Positions 8,085 to 16,663 of a DNA stretch of 38,504 nucleotides are shown here, piece after piece (positions within the stretch are counted from its first letter, which is position 1; each line of letters starts with the position of its first letter). This DNA comes from Gemmatimonas sp. (GTDB taxonomy: Bacteria > Gemmatimonadota > Gemmatimonadetes > Longimicrobiales > Longimicrobiaceae), in assembly GCA_009380025.1 (NCBI GenBank), contig WHSP01000027.1, positions 1-38,504 of the forward strand, read 5' to 3'. The translations under genes were made by a program, and so were the position numbers. Below the pieces are notes generated by a model. The model ran no database searches. It was given only the letters and a program-made list of their open reading frames with translations, and was not told the origin of the DNA.

Positions 8085-8108
8085 ACGCTCTCTACTTCTG
8101 AGATCAAT

Positions 8109-9962
8109 ATGTGTGGCATTATCGGGTACATCGGCGACAAGCAGGTTGCACCCCTGCTGATCGAAGGGCTGCGGCGCCTCGAGTATCGCGGCTACGACTC
8201 CGCCGGCGTCGCAGTCGTCGAGAACGGCAACATCCAGGTCCGCAAGGAAGCCGGGAAGATTGCCGAGCTCGAGAAGATGCTCGAAGGCGAACCCGTCAAT
8301 GGCAGCTACGGGATCGGTCATACCCGGTGGGCCACCCACGGCGCGCCAACCCAACGCAACGCGCACCCGCATGCAGCCGAGCACGGCGACTTCGCCCTTG
8401 TCCACAACGGGATCGTCGAGAATGCGGACGTCCTTCGTCGCCGTCTCAGCGAGCGGGGCCACGAGTTTACCTCTGAGACCGATACGGAAGTCCTCGTTCA
8501 CCTCATCGAGGAGGTATACGAGGAAGGTTCGGGCAGAGCAGGCGATTCCCTGGAGCGAGCGGTCGAAGCGGCGCTCCGACAGGTGGACGGCACCTATGGA
8601 ATTGCGGTCGTCTCGACACGTGACCCCGGCAAGATCGTCGTCGCCCGGCTCGGCAGTCCGCTGCTGATCGGCGTCGGGGCCAGCGCCGAAACCTTTGTAG
8701 CCTCGGACGCCGCCGCCGTCATCTCCCATACCCGCGATGTCGTCTACCTCGACGATGGTGATATGGCCACCATAACCGGTGAAGGTTACATCGTCCACCG
8801 CGGTGGCGTCGGACCTGTGGAGCGACCCGTCAACCGATTGGATTGGGAACTCGGTGAGGTCGAGCGCGCCGGCTATCCACACTTCATGCTCAAGGAGATC
8901 ATGGAGCAGCCGCAGACGTTGCGGGAGACGACCCGCGGACGTCTGATGGAAAGCGCGGGCGGCGTGAAGCTAGGTGGCCTCGACGGGATGGACGAGGAGC
9001 TCACCAATGCCAAACAGGTCATCATCCTCGGTTGTGGTACTTCGTGGCACAGCGGCCTGATCGGCGAGTACATGCTCGAGGACATCGCGCGCATTCCCAC
9101 GAAGGTGGAATACGCTTCCGAGTTCCGGTACCGGCGCCCGGTGATGGAGCCGGACACCCTGGCGATCGCGATCTCCCAGTCGGGTGAGACGGCCGATACG
9201 CTCTGGGCGATGCGGGAGGCCAAGCAGCACGGTGCCACCTGCATCGGGATCGTCAACCAGGTCGGCTCGACGATCGCGAGGGAAACCGATTCGGGGATCT
9301 ATCTGCACGCGGGTCCCGAGATCGGCGTTGCGTCCACAAAGGCGTTCACCTCCCAGGTTGCCGTGCTCGCCATGTTGACCGTCCACCTGGGTCGATTGAG
9401 GGGAGCGCTTTCGGCTTCCCGCGGTCGCGAGATCGTTCACGCCCTTGCCGCCGTTCCGGAGCAGGTATCCGAGATTCTCGGACTCGACGACGCGATCCGC
9501 GCTCTCGCTGAGGAGTACAAGGACCACCCCAACTTCCTCTACCTCGGTCGCGGCTACAACTTCCCGGCGGCCCTGGAAGGCGCGCTGAAGCTGAAGGAGA
9601 TCTCCTACATCCACGCCGAGGGCTACCCAGCGGCGGAGATGAAGCATGGTCCCATCGCGCTGATCGACGAGAACATGCCGGTCGTGGTCATCGCGCCCAA
9701 GGACGCAGTGTACGAGAAGGTCAAGTCCAACATCGAAGAGGTGAAGGCACGTGGAGGACGCGTCATCGCCGTGGTCACGGAGGGAGATACCGCGCTCATG
9801 CGCTACGCGGATCAGGTGATCCAGATCCCGCGAACGCACGACTCGCTGACCCCGATGCTCGCCACCGTCCCATTGCAGTTGCTCGCCTACCACATCGCGG
9901 TACTGCGAGGCTGCGATGTCGACCAGCCGAGGAATCTGGCGAAGTCGGTAACCGTCGAGTGA
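8109..9962 (+). CDS. glmS: Glutamine--fructose-6-phosphate aminotransferase (isomerizing)
   Basis: First committed step to UDP-GlcNAc: moves the amide nitrogen of glutamine to fructose-6-phosphate. 617 residues, usual size. The N-terminal class II amidotransferase domain begins MCGIIGYIG, with Cys2 as nucleophile after Met removal, and has GIGHTRWATHG; two SIS sugar-isomerase domains follow (CGTSWHS and SQSGETADT; then LGRGYNFPAALEGALKLKE). The ending NLAKSVTVE is typical. It starts 24 bp after glmM. I see no glmS ribozyme-like leader in so short a gap, so control probably acts at the operon promoter. Confidence 0.98.
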   Translation: MCGIIGYIGDKQVAPLLIEGLRRLEYRGYDSAGVAVVENGNIQVRKEAGKIAELEKMLEGEPVNGSYGIGHTRWATHGAPTQRNAHPHAAEHGDFALVHNGIVENADVLRRRLSERGHEFTSETDTEVLVHLIEEVYEEGSGRAGDSLERAVEAALRQVDGTYGIAVVSTRDPGKIVVARLGSPLLIGVGASAETFVASDAAAVISHTRDVVYLDDGDMATITGEGYIVHRGGVGPVERPVNRLDWELGEVERAGYPHFMLKEIMEQPQTLRETTRGRLMESAGGVKLGGLDGMDEELTNAKQVIILGCGTSWHSGLIGEYMLEDIARIPTKVEYASEFRYRRPVMEPDTLAIAISQSGETADTLWAMREAKQHGATCIGIVNQVGSTIARETDSGIYLHAGPEIGVASTKAFTSQVAVLAMLTVHLGRLRGALSASRGREIVHALAAVPEQVSEILGLDDAIRALAEEYKDHPNFLYLGRGYNFPAALEGALKLKEISYIHAEGYPAAEMKHGPIALIDENMPVVVIAPKDAVYEKVKSNIEEVKARGGRVIAVVTEGDTALMRYADQVIQIPRTHDSLTPMLATVPLQLLAYHIAVLRGCDVDQPRNLAKSVTVE

Positions 9963-10010
9963 GCGCGGCGAACACGAACGTCGTGGGTTCGACTCGGCCG
10001 TAGGCGTCTC

Positions 10011-10448
10011 GTGAGGGCGATCCTACAAAGGGTTGGTCGAGCCAGCGTGACGGTCGGTGACCGGGTCGTGGGCGAGATCGGGCATGGCTTGCTGGTCTTG
10101 GTCGCCTTCACCGATGGCGATGGGCAGGCCGAGGTCGACTGGTTGACCGAGAAGGTGGCTACCCTCAGGATCTTCTCGGATGATGCCGGGAAGATGAACC
10201 TCTCGCTCGAGCAGATCGGCGGGTCGGTTCTGGTCGTCTCGCAGTTCACCCTCTACGGCGACGCTCGCAAAGGTCGCCGGCCGAGCTTCATCGGGGCGGC
10301 CAGCCCTGACATCGCCATCCCCCTGTACGACGCCCTGCTCGAAGCGCTCCGCGCCCGGGGGTGCCAGGTCGCTGCCGGCGAGTTCGGGGCGATGATGCAG
10401 GTCGAGCTCGTAAATGACGGACCCGTTACCCTGATTCTCGAGCGCTGA
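10011..10448 (+). CDS. dtd: D-aminoacyl-tRNA deacylase
   Basis: Removes D-amino acids (and glycine from tRNA-Ala) mis-attached to tRNA. 145 residues, exactly the common length. Start GTG at 10011 gives MRAILQRV. The catalytic-site strand [17 protein letters not shown] and the C-terminal Gly-cis-Pro motif in NDGPVTL, which reaches into the partner subunit of the dimer, are both there. It lies 48 bp after glmS and 13 bp before maf in the same operon. The function fits with the dipeptidase and wall-precursor genes only loosely; general housekeeping is the simpler reading. Confidence 0.96.
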   Translation: MRAILQRVGRASVTVGDRVVGEIGHGLLVLVAFTDGDGQAEVDWLTEKVATLRIFSDDAGKMNLSLEQIGGSVLVVSQFTLYGDARKGRRPSFIGAASPDIAIPLYDALLEALRARGCQVAAGEFGAMMQVELVNDGPVTLILER

Positions 10449-10461
10449 AGACCGGCTCGGA

Positions 10462-11076
10462 ATGACCTCGCCGCCACGTCTCATCCTCGCTTCTCGGTCA
10501 CCACGCCGGGCGGAGCTGTTGCGCCGCCTTGGCCTCGATTTCGAAGTCGTCCCGGCCACCATCGACGAAACCTACATCGACCATGAGATGCCGGCGGATC
10601 ATGCCGAGCGGCTGGCCCGCGAAAAGGCTTCCACGATCGCGGCTCGATATCCCGATGCTCTCGTCGTCGGATCCGATACGATCGTCATTCTCGATTCCGA
10701 CGTCCTCGGCAAGCCTCGAGACCCGGCGGAGGCGGTGGTCATGCTGCAACGGCTCGCTGGCCGAACCCATGAAGTCTACACGGGGGTCGCCGTAGCCTCC
10801 CCCGCGGGTATCGCTTCCGGACTCGAGCGCGTCACGGTACACTTCCGTTGGCTGGATCGAGAGGAATGCGAGGCGTATGTGGCGACCGGTGAGCCCCTGG
10901 ACAAGGCGGGCGCCTACGGGATTCAGGGGTTCGGCTCCGCCCTCGTCCGGTCGATCGAAGGTGACTACTTCGCCGTAATGGGTCTACCGGTCGTGCGGTT
11001 GCTGGCCTTGCTGAATCGCACCGGATGGCGATACGCCTACGGTGAGGGCCTGAAGCCGGTTGCACGCGTCCCTTAA
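10462..11076 (+). CDS. maf: Maf-family nucleotide pyrophosphatase
   Basis: Hydrolyses non-canonical or dTTP/UTP-type nucleotides to monophosphates; a house-cleaning enzyme once linked to septum inhibition. 204 residues. Family signs: LILASRSPRRAELLRRLG near the start, GSDTIVILD and GKPRDPAEA in the middle, HEVYTGVAV, and DKAGAYGIQGFGS near 150. The last motif is typical of the whole Maf family, so the dTTP (YhdE) versus m7GTP (YceF) preference is not settled by eye. Gap to dtd is 13 bp and to glpK 17 bp, in one operon. Confidence 0.94.
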   Translation: MTSPPRLILASRSPRRAELLRRLGLDFEVVPATIDETYIDHEMPADHAERLAREKASTIAARYPDALVVGSDTIVILDSDVLGKPRDPAEAVVMLQRLAGRTHEVYTGVAVASPAGIASGLERVTVHFRWLDREECEAYVATGEPLDKAGAYGIQGFGSALVRSIEGDYFAVMGLPVVRLLALLNRTGWRYAYGEGLKPVARVP

Positions 11077-11093
11077 GCCCCTGGGAGACCCTC

Positions 11094-12590
11094 ATGATTC
11101 TGGCCATCGACGAAGGGACGACTGGCGTAACGTGTCTGGTCATCGACCGAGACGGACGGGTCCGGGGTCGGGGCTACCGGGAGTTCACCCAGCACTTTCC
11201 TCGCCCGGGGTGGGTCGAGCACGACGCGGAAGAGATCTGGAGTGTCGTCCGGGAGGTATCCGCGGAGGCCGCCACAGCTGCAGCAACGACGCTCGATGCG
11301 CTGGAGGGCATCGGGATCACGAACCAACGGGAGACGGTGGTCGTCTGGGATCGGGAGACCGGCCAACCCGTGCATCGCGCACTCGTCTGGCAGGACCGCC
11401 GTACCGCCGATCTCTGCCGGACCCTCGAGGAGGGTGGCTACGAGCGGGACATCCGCGAGCGGACGGGACTCCTGATCGACCCGTATTTCAGCGCGACCAA
11501 GCTCACATGGCTCTTCGAGCAGAACCCCGACCTCCTTCAGCGCGCCGAAGGAGGAGAACTCGCCGTCGGCACCATCGACAGTTGGCTGGTCTGGAAGCTG
11601 ACGGGAGGCGCCATTCATGTGACCGAGCCGACCAACGCATCGCGCACCCTCCTCTTCAACCTGGATTCCCGAGGGTGGGATCCGGTTCTCCTCGATCGTT
11701 TCGGCGTCCCCGGGGCCGTTCTCCCCGAGATTCGCTCGTCGAGCGAACAGTACGCCGTCAGCAACGGGGACGCCTTCGGGGCCGAGATCCCTATCGCAGG
11801 GATGGCGGGAGATCAACAAGCCGCACTCTTCGGCCAGGGGTGTTGGACGGAGGGGCTCGGGAAGAACACCTATGGCACCGGCGCCTTTCTCCTCCTTCAC
11901 ACCGGTGCGAACCGAGTTGCCTCCCAGCATGGCCTGCTCACCACGGTCGCATGCGGTCCGCGCGGCGAGTACGCCTTCGCCCTCGAGGGAGCTATCTTCA
12001 TCGCCGGCGCAGCCGTCCAATGGCTTCGTGACGCCCTTGGAGTGATCGAAACCGCCCGAGAAACCGAGGGCCTTGCGCGCTCACTCGAGTCGAACGACGG
12101 CGTCTATTTCGTTCCCGCCTTCACGGGTCTGGGCGCCCCACATTGGGAGGCGGATGCTCGCGGTACGCTCGTCGGTCTCAGTCGGGGGACCGGAACCGCG
12201 CACCTCGCCCGTGCGGCGCTCGAATCCATGGCGTACGCGACCCACGACGTCGCCGACGCCATGGAGGCGGACAGCGGAGTCGAGATGCGGGAGCTCCGCG
12301 TCGATGGAGGCGTTGCCGCCAACGACTGGTTGATGCAGTTCCAATCGGACATCCTCGCCATTCCTGTTCGTCGCCCCGCCGTGATCGAGACCACGGCCTC
12401 CGGTGCCGCGGGTCTTGCCGGTCTGGCTACAGGGTTCTGGAGCTCCCCCCAGGAGTTCCTTTCCGCGCGGACCGACGATACCCTCTTCGAGCCCGCGATG
12501 CATGACGCCGCCGCTCGTCAGGAGCTGCTCGCCGGCTGGCATCGCGCCGTTCAGGCCACCCGTACCTGGGCTACGTACGCGAAACCATGA
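11094..12590 (+). CDS. glpK: Glycerol kinase
   Basis: Phosphorylates glycerol to sn-glycerol-3-phosphate with ATP. 498 residues, standard. FGGY kinase features: ILAIDEGTTGVTCLVID at the start, GITNQRETVVVWDRETG, VWQDRRT, the GTGAFLLLHTG nucleotide segment and GLGAPHWEADARG with the hinge region. No glycerol facilitator (glpF) or glycerol-3-phosphate dehydrogenase (glpD) gene is adjacent, so glycerol uptake would depend on genes elsewhere. Its stop overlaps the start of the next small gene by four bases (ATGA), showing coupled translation. Confidence 0.97.
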   Translation: MILAIDEGTTGVTCLVIDRDGRVRGRGYREFTQHFPRPGWVEHDAEEIWSVVREVSAEAATAAATTLDALEGIGITNQRETVVVWDRETGQPVHRALVWQDRRTADLCRTLEEGGYERDIRERTGLLIDPYFSATKLTWLFEQNPDLLQRAEGGELAVGTIDSWLVWKLTGGAIHVTEPTNASRTLLFNLDSRGWDPVLLDRFGVPGAVLPEIRSSSEQYAVSNGDAFGAEIPIAGMAGDQQAALFGQGCWTEGLGKNTYGTGAFLLLHTGANRVASQHGLLTTVACGPRGEYAFALEGAIFIAGAAVQWLRDALGVIETARETEGLARSLESNDGVYFVPAFTGLGAPHWEADARGTLVGLSRGTGTAHLARAALESMAYATHDVADAMEADSGVEMRELRVDGGVAANDWLMQFQSDILAIPVRRPAVIETTASGAAGLAGLATGFWSSPQEFLSARTDDTLFEPAMHDAAARQELLAGWHRAVQATRTWATYAKP

Positions 12591-12904
12591 CCCTCTGCTC
12601 CGCCCTCGCACTCTGCCTGCTGACTGCGTCGCCCCAGCCACCCTCGTCGCCGTGGTTCGGGGAGGACAAGCTGAAACACTTCTTCGCGAGTTTCGTGGTG
12701 AGCAGCCTGTCCGCCAGCGCTGCTCGCACGGCGGGGCTCGATCATCGAGAGGGCCTCGCGGTTGGTGCCGGGCTCGGTGCGGTCAGTGGCATCTTCAAGG
12801 AGGTGCAGGATTCCCGCGCCGGAGGGCCGTTCTCCGGGTACGACCTCGTCTGGGACGCCGCCGGGATCGGCTCGGCCGTTCTCCTTCTCGATGCCGGCCA
12901 TTGA
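12587..12904 (+). CDS. Small YfiM/DUF2279-like exported protein
   Basis: 105 residues. A hydrophobic start (MTLCSALALCLLTASP) looks like a signal peptide. The rest has the pattern DKLKHFFASF, GLGAVSGIFKEVQDSR, then FSGYDLVWDAAGIGSAVLLL, which resembles the YfiM/DUF2279 group of small envelope proteins, where conserved polar residues sit in short membrane-like helices. Function of that group is not known to me. The ATGA overlap with glpK puts it last in the glmM-glpK operon. Assignment to the family is by motif memory and should be treated as moderate. Confidence 0.72.
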   Translation: MTLCSALALCLLTASPQPPSSPWFGEDKLKHFFASFVVSSLSASAARTAGLDHREGLAVGAGLGAVSGIFKEVQDSRAGGPFSGYDLVWDAAGIGSAVLLLDAGH

Positions 12905-12941
12905 CCCCGTTGCCACCGCGAACTTCAACGGGGCCATGCCC

Positions 12942-12971
12942 TTGACACCGTTGGAGCTGTTCCATTATTCT
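12942..12971 (+). promoter_or_regulatory. Candidate sigma-70-type promoter for cstA
   Basis: A perfect -35 hexamer TTGACA (12942-12947), 18-bp spacer, and TATTCT (12966-12971) as -10. RNA would start near 12978. The perfect -35 in GC-rich DNA makes it stand out, but the -10 is only partly matched. Confidence 0.5.
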
Positions 12972-13311
12972 GCCGGGGATATTCAGCAAATCGATGCACG
13001 ATCGCGTACCCCCGGCGGCCACCAGCCCTTCGCTCGGTTTCCGGTCCGGGGTCGGACACGCGGCCGCGTCGATCTGACGACCTCACCGTTCGCGCTGCCG
13101 CGGCCGTCGGCCGCTCTAGCGCTCATGGTCGATCTTCGGTTGGACGTCTAAAGGCTTTTGATAGATCGCGCAGCTCTGCGTTACGCTTCCGCTCCGCTCC
13201 CTGCGGTGTACCATCGTACGCCTCACTCGCGGCTCGTCGCGTGCCTTGATCTGCACGATTTCTATTCGGCCTTCGCTGAGGCCTGTTTATCAACGGCCTT
13301 CTATCCTTTTC

Positions 13312-13377
13312 ACCCCGGTTGCGCGGGGTAAACTCACCAGGAACCTGCACGCTCCCGCGTCTCGTCTCAGGGAGCGT
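13312..13377 (+). promoter_or_regulatory. Two stem-loops in the cstA leader, directly before the ribosome site
   Basis: Hairpin 1: ACCCCG (13312-13317) with CGGGGT (13324-13329). Hairpin 2: ACGCTCCC (13349-13356) with GGGAGCGT (13370-13377), a perfect 8-bp stem. The AGGAGG ribosome site at 13382-13387 begins only 4 nt later. Such a layout could tune cstA translation. No known riboswitch class is recognised. Confidence 0.45.
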
Positions 13378-13396
13378 CGAAAGGAGGATGTCGCGG

Positions 13397-15124
13397 ATGA
13401 GCGCGATCTTGCTGGCGGTCATCGGGCTGCTCGGTTTCTTGACGGGCTACCAAGTCTACTCCCGATTCATTTCGGAAAAGGTCTTCAAGCTCGATCCGGA
13501 GTTTCGAACGCCGTCCCATGAGTTCGAAGACGGCGTCGACTACGTCCCCACCAACAAGTTCGTGCTCTGGGGTCACCACTTCACCTCCGTCGCCGGTGCC
13601 GCGCCGATCGTCGGTCCCGCGATCGCCGTGGTCTGGGGCTGGTTGCCCGCCTTCCTCTGGGTAGTCCTGGGCACGATCTTCTTCGCCGGAGTGCACGACG
13701 CCGGCGCGCTCTGGGCGAGTTCGCGGAATAAGGCGAAGTCGATCGGCGCTCTCGCGGAAGACATCATCGGTCCTCGCGGCCGTAGCGTCTTCATGATCGT
13801 GATCTTCCTGCTCCTGCTGATGGTCAATGCGGTGTTCGCGATCGTCATCGCGAACCTCTTCCTCAGCACGCCGTCCAGCGTGTTCGCCGCCTGGGCGGTG
13901 ATTCCGATCGCGGTCACGATCGGATTCCTCGTGTACCGCCGAGGTGTGGGGCTGGGTATTCCGTCCGTGGTCGGTATCGTCCTCCTGTACCTGGCGATGT
14001 GGGGCGGGCAATACATGCCGGTCGTGCTTCCGGAGTCCGTCGTTGGCCTCGGCGCGGCTTCGGTCTGGGTGCTGCTCCTCTTCGTCTACGCGGCCGTTGC
14101 ATCGATCCTTCCGGTCTGGGTCCTGCTTCAGCCGCGTGACTACATCAACGGGCTTCAGCTCTTCGTCGCTCTGGCCGTTGTCTACGCCGCCGTCCTCATC
14201 GGCAACCCGCAGGTCGTCGCACCGGCTTGGAACGGTGCCGCCGCCAGCGAGTGGGGAGCGCCCTCGCTCATCCCGCTCCTCTTCGTGACGATCGCTTGCG
14301 GCGCGATCTCCGGCTTCCACGGCCTCGTCTCTTCCGGGACCACCTCCAAGCAGCTCAACAAGGAAACCGATGTCCGATTCGTCGGCTTCCTCGGCGCGAC
14401 AGGTGAGGGGACCCTGGCCCTCGCCGCGATCATCGCTGCGACTGCCGGTTTCGCTTCATTGGCGGATTGGAGTGCGTTCTACAGTGCCGGCTTCCCGGCG
14501 GATGGGACGACCGCATTCGTCCAGGGTGGAGCTCAGATCGTCAACCAGGGCCTTGGCCTTCCCGTGCTCTTCTCGCAAACGCTGCTCGCCGTCATGGCGG
14601 TCCTCTTCGCGGCGACGACGATGGACACCGGGGTGCGTCTGCAGCGCTACATCATCCAGGAATGGGGTGAGATCTACAACATCCCAGCGTTGAAGGGCCG
14701 TCTCGTCGCGACCCTCGTCGCCGTGGGTTCGTGTATCGCCCTCGCGTTCGGCGCCGGCGGTGGTGGCGGTAGTGGCGGCCTGATCATCTGGCCCCTCTTC
14801 GGCACGACGAACCAGCTCCTCGCTGGGCTCACCCTGCTCATCATCAGCATCCTGCTCCTGCAGCGTAAGCGCGCCATTCGATACACCGTTGTGCCCCTGG
14901 CCTTCATCCTGGTTGCGGCCACCTGGGCGCTGATCATCCAGCTTCGCGGATTCTACGAATCCGGCCAGTACTTTCTGATGGTCCTGGACGTTCTGATCCT
15001 GGGTGCCACGATCATGGTGGCTCTCGAAGCGATCTCGGCTCTGCAGAGGACCCGACGTGGTGGCGGACCTCCGGCGCCGACTACGAAGGAGCCTTCACCG
15101 GCCGAGACCGCGCGGTCTTCGTAA
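13397..15124 (+). CDS. cstA: CstA-family carbon starvation / pyruvate-peptide transporter
   Basis: Multi-pass inner-membrane carrier of the CstA family (E. coli CstA and BtsT import pyruvate or peptides). 575 residues, within the family range, with about 15 hydrophobic segments. Family signs near the N-terminus: TGYQVYSRFISEKVF, then PTNKFVLWGHHFTSVAGA, GPAIAVVWGWLPAFLWV and FFAGVHDAGALWAS; later GAISGFHGLVSSGTTSKQL and GTTNQLLAGLTLL. The start is the ATG at 13397, 9 nt after AGGAGG; an ATG at 13388 touches that site directly and is less likely. A small protein ending in Cys-Cys follows 18 bp later, as YbdD follows cstA in E. coli. Confidence 0.94.
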   Translation: MSAILLAVIGLLGFLTGYQVYSRFISEKVFKLDPEFRTPSHEFEDGVDYVPTNKFVLWGHHFTSVAGAAPIVGPAIAVVWGWLPAFLWVVLGTIFFAGVHDAGALWASSRNKAKSIGALAEDIIGPRGRSVFMIVIFLLLLMVNAVFAIVIANLFLSTPSSVFAAWAVIPIAVTIGFLVYRRGVGLGIPSVVGIVLLYLAMWGGQYMPVVLPESVVGLGAASVWVLLLFVYAAVASILPVWVLLQPRDYINGLQLFVALAVVYAAVLIGNPQVVAPAWNGAAASEWGAPSLIPLLFVTIACGAISGFHGLVSSGTTSKQLNKETDVRFVGFLGATGEGTLALAAIIAATAGFASLADWSAFYSAGFPADGTTAFVQGGAQIVNQGLGLPVLFSQTLLAVMAVLFAATTMDTGVRLQRYIIQEWGEIYNIPALKGRLVATLVAVGSCIALAFGAGGGGGSGGLIIWPLFGTTNQLLAGLTLLIISILLLQRKRAIRYTVVPLAFILVAATWALIIQLRGFYESGQYFLMVLDVLILGATIMVALEAISALQRTRRGGGPPAPTTKEPSPAETARSS

Positions 15125-15142
15125 CGCATAGCTTCGAGTTTC

Positions 15143-15412
15143 GTGCTGCAAGTTGTTCTCGAGAAGCTTCGAGCCCTCGGCTCCCTGGTGCGTGAGTTCT
15201 ACATCGCTCCGCACCGGGGGGTCGTTGCGAGAGAGAAGCGTGACGAGGACGATCTCTTCATGCTCCTCGTCTTCTCCGAGATGATGGGAATCCCCAACCC
15301 CGCCAGCTACTACACGCTCGAGATGCAGCCCATCCTCTACGAGCGTTTCCACGACTGGCACACTCGGATGGGGATGGAGAAGTCGCCGCTTGAAGGCTTC
15401 CGCTGCTGCTGA
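15143..15412 (+). CDS. Small protein ending in Cys-Cys (cory-CC-star type)
   Basis: 89 residues, mostly helical and soluble. The last residues are EGFRCC followed by the stop. The centre holds HRGVVAREKRDEDDLFMLLVFSEMMGIPNP and YYTLEMQPILYERFHDWH. It resembles the proteins NCBI calls cory-CC-star. E. coli YbdD, which sits after cstA and works with it, also ends in a terminal Cys-Cys (ARCC), so a similar accessory role is a fair guess. Start is GTG at 15143; there is no other good start. The ArsA-type ATPase gene begins inside its last 23 bases. Partner, metal binding or tail modification at the CC end are all untested. Confidence 0.8.
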   Translation: MLQVVLEKLRALGSLVREFYIAPHRGVVAREKRDEDDLFMLLVFSEMMGIPNPASYYTLEMQPILYERFHDWHTRMGMEKSPLEGFRCC

Positions 15413-16424
15413 CCATGGCCTGAGGCTCGGCCGCCAACGCATTCTGTTCGTCGGCGGGAAGGGCGGCGTCGGAAAGACGACGACGGCCGGTGCACTGGCC
15501 TTGACCCTCGCCGACCGCGGGGAGCGGTGCATCCTCGTTTCCACCGACCCGGCACATTCGCTCGGAGATCTGTTCGATCGACGGATCGGCGATCGGGAGC
15601 TTGCCATCGCACCCAATCTTTGGGGTCTGGAGATCGATCCCGAAGGCCAGGTCGAACAGCATCTCGACCAGGTCAAGACGACCATGCGTGACCTGGTCAA
15701 GCCCGATCTTTACCCGGAGATCGAGCGCCAGATGTCCTTGACGAGGTTATCGCCAGGGGCAGTCGAGGCCGCGATGCTCGAGCGCATGGCCCAGCTAATG
15801 ATCTCCGGAGGCGAACGCTACGACCGCGTCATCTTCGATACGGCGCCGACCGGGCACACCCTGCGCCTCCTGTCGCTTCCCGAAATCATGGCGGCGTGGA
15901 CGGACGGCTTGCTGCGGCATCGAAATCGTTCCGATTCATGGAACCGAGCCCTGAAAAAGCTTGGCCCTCGACCTGGCGTCGGAGATGATATCTCGTTCCT
16001 GGATGCGCCGACCGAGCCCGGCGATGAGCAATCCGCACGCATCCGTGAGGTGCTACTCGATCGTCGCCGAAAGTTCTATCAGGCGCGCCGGCTTCTCCTC
16101 GAGCCCGGCACGAGCGCTTTCATCCTCGTCCTGATTCCGGAAAAGCTGCCGATTCTGGAGAGCCGTAAGGCCGTCGCATCGCTGGACGAGGTGAAGGTAC
16201 CCATTCTTGCGCTCGTCGTGAATCGGGTCCTGCCCTCAGAGCCGCTGGGAGACTTCCTGGAACAGCGACGTCAGCAGGAGGCTGCCTACCTTCGGGAGAT
16301 CGAGAGCCTTTTTCCAGACCGTGATCGAGTGTACATTCCCCTCCTGCCGCGCGACGTGGTGGGCATGGAGAACCTCCGCGGCATTGGACGCTGGTTACTC
16401 CCGCCCGCTGTGACGCCCGGGTGA
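15390..16424 (+). CDS. ArsA/GET3-family ATPase
   Basis: 344-residue single-domain ATPase of the ArsA/Get3 group. Deviant Walker A GGKGGVGKTTT (22-32), switch I STDPAHSLGDLF, switch II DTAPTGHTLRLLSLP. It has one ATP domain, unlike the tandem arsenite-pump ArsA, and I see neither the arsenite-binding cysteine pair nor arsB/arsR nearby, so arsenic resistance is unlikely. Start: TTG at 15390, with GGAG at 15376-15379, overlapping the CC-tail gene. Third gene of the cstA operon; linked to the small CC protein by overlap, so it may act on that protein or on the transporter. Family call is firm, role unknown. Confidence 0.9.
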   Translation: MKASAAADHGLRLGRQRILFVGGKGGVGKTTTAGALALTLADRGERCILVSTDPAHSLGDLFDRRIGDRELAIAPNLWGLEIDPEGQVEQHLDQVKTTMRDLVKPDLYPEIERQMSLTRLSPGAVEAAMLERMAQLMISGGERYDRVIFDTAPTGHTLRLLSLPEIMAAWTDGLLRHRNRSDSWNRALKKLGPRPGVGDDISFLDAPTEPGDEQSARIREVLLDRRRKFYQARRLLLEPGTSAFILVLIPEKLPILESRKAVASLDEVKVPILALVVNRVLPSEPLGDFLEQRRQQEAAYLREIESLFPDRDRVYIPLLPRDVVGMENLRGIGRWLLPPAVTPG

Positions 16425-16435
16425 AACCTCACCCG
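16418..16435 (+). terminator. Small hairpin at the end of the ArsA-type gene
   Basis: CGGGTGA-aacc-TCACCCG, a perfect 7-bp stem with a 4-nt loop that includes the stop codon. There is no T-run after it, so it is at best a weak or Rho-assisted terminator, or an RNA-end stabiliser. Confidence 0.35.
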
Positions 16436-16663
16436 AAGTAGCGCAACGAACGCGGTTCGCGCGGCAGCCAAAACCTTCTGAATGGTTAGGGGTAGCAGCG
16501 AGCGCAGGGGGTTCGGGAAGGGTTTGAAAATAGACGGGTGGCCAGGCGCGAATCTTCGGATCCGCCCTGGCCATTCGACTGTCAGGCTCTGGGAATCGAT
16601 CGCTTGGAGTGACCTGCAGCAAAGACCAACACAACCAATTGCTTCACCATGGGGGGACGACGT

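Larger units (their letters stand above)
12905..13396. other. Long intergenic leader before cstA
   Basis: 492 bp without a supported gene. It holds a promoter-like pair near its left end, a GC-rich palindrome (GCGGCCgtcGGCCGC, about 13099-13113), and two hairpins right before the cstA ribosome site. If the promoter is used, the transcript has about 420 nt of untranslated leader, unusually long for this compact region. Confidence 0.6.

Noticed and set aside
12587-12945. Thought of the region as a phage lysis or holin gene next to glpK
   Set aside because: The small protein has YfiM/DUF2279-like features and no other phage genes are around.
13367-14320. A 317-codon minus-strand frame opposite cstA
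   Set aside because: Shadow of a membrane-protein gene; very rich in Arg, Asp, Glu and His as expected from reversing hydrophobic codons.
15390-16424. Arsenite-pump ATPase
   Set aside because: Single ATP domain, no arsenite-binding cysteines seen and no arsB, arsR or arsC nearby.
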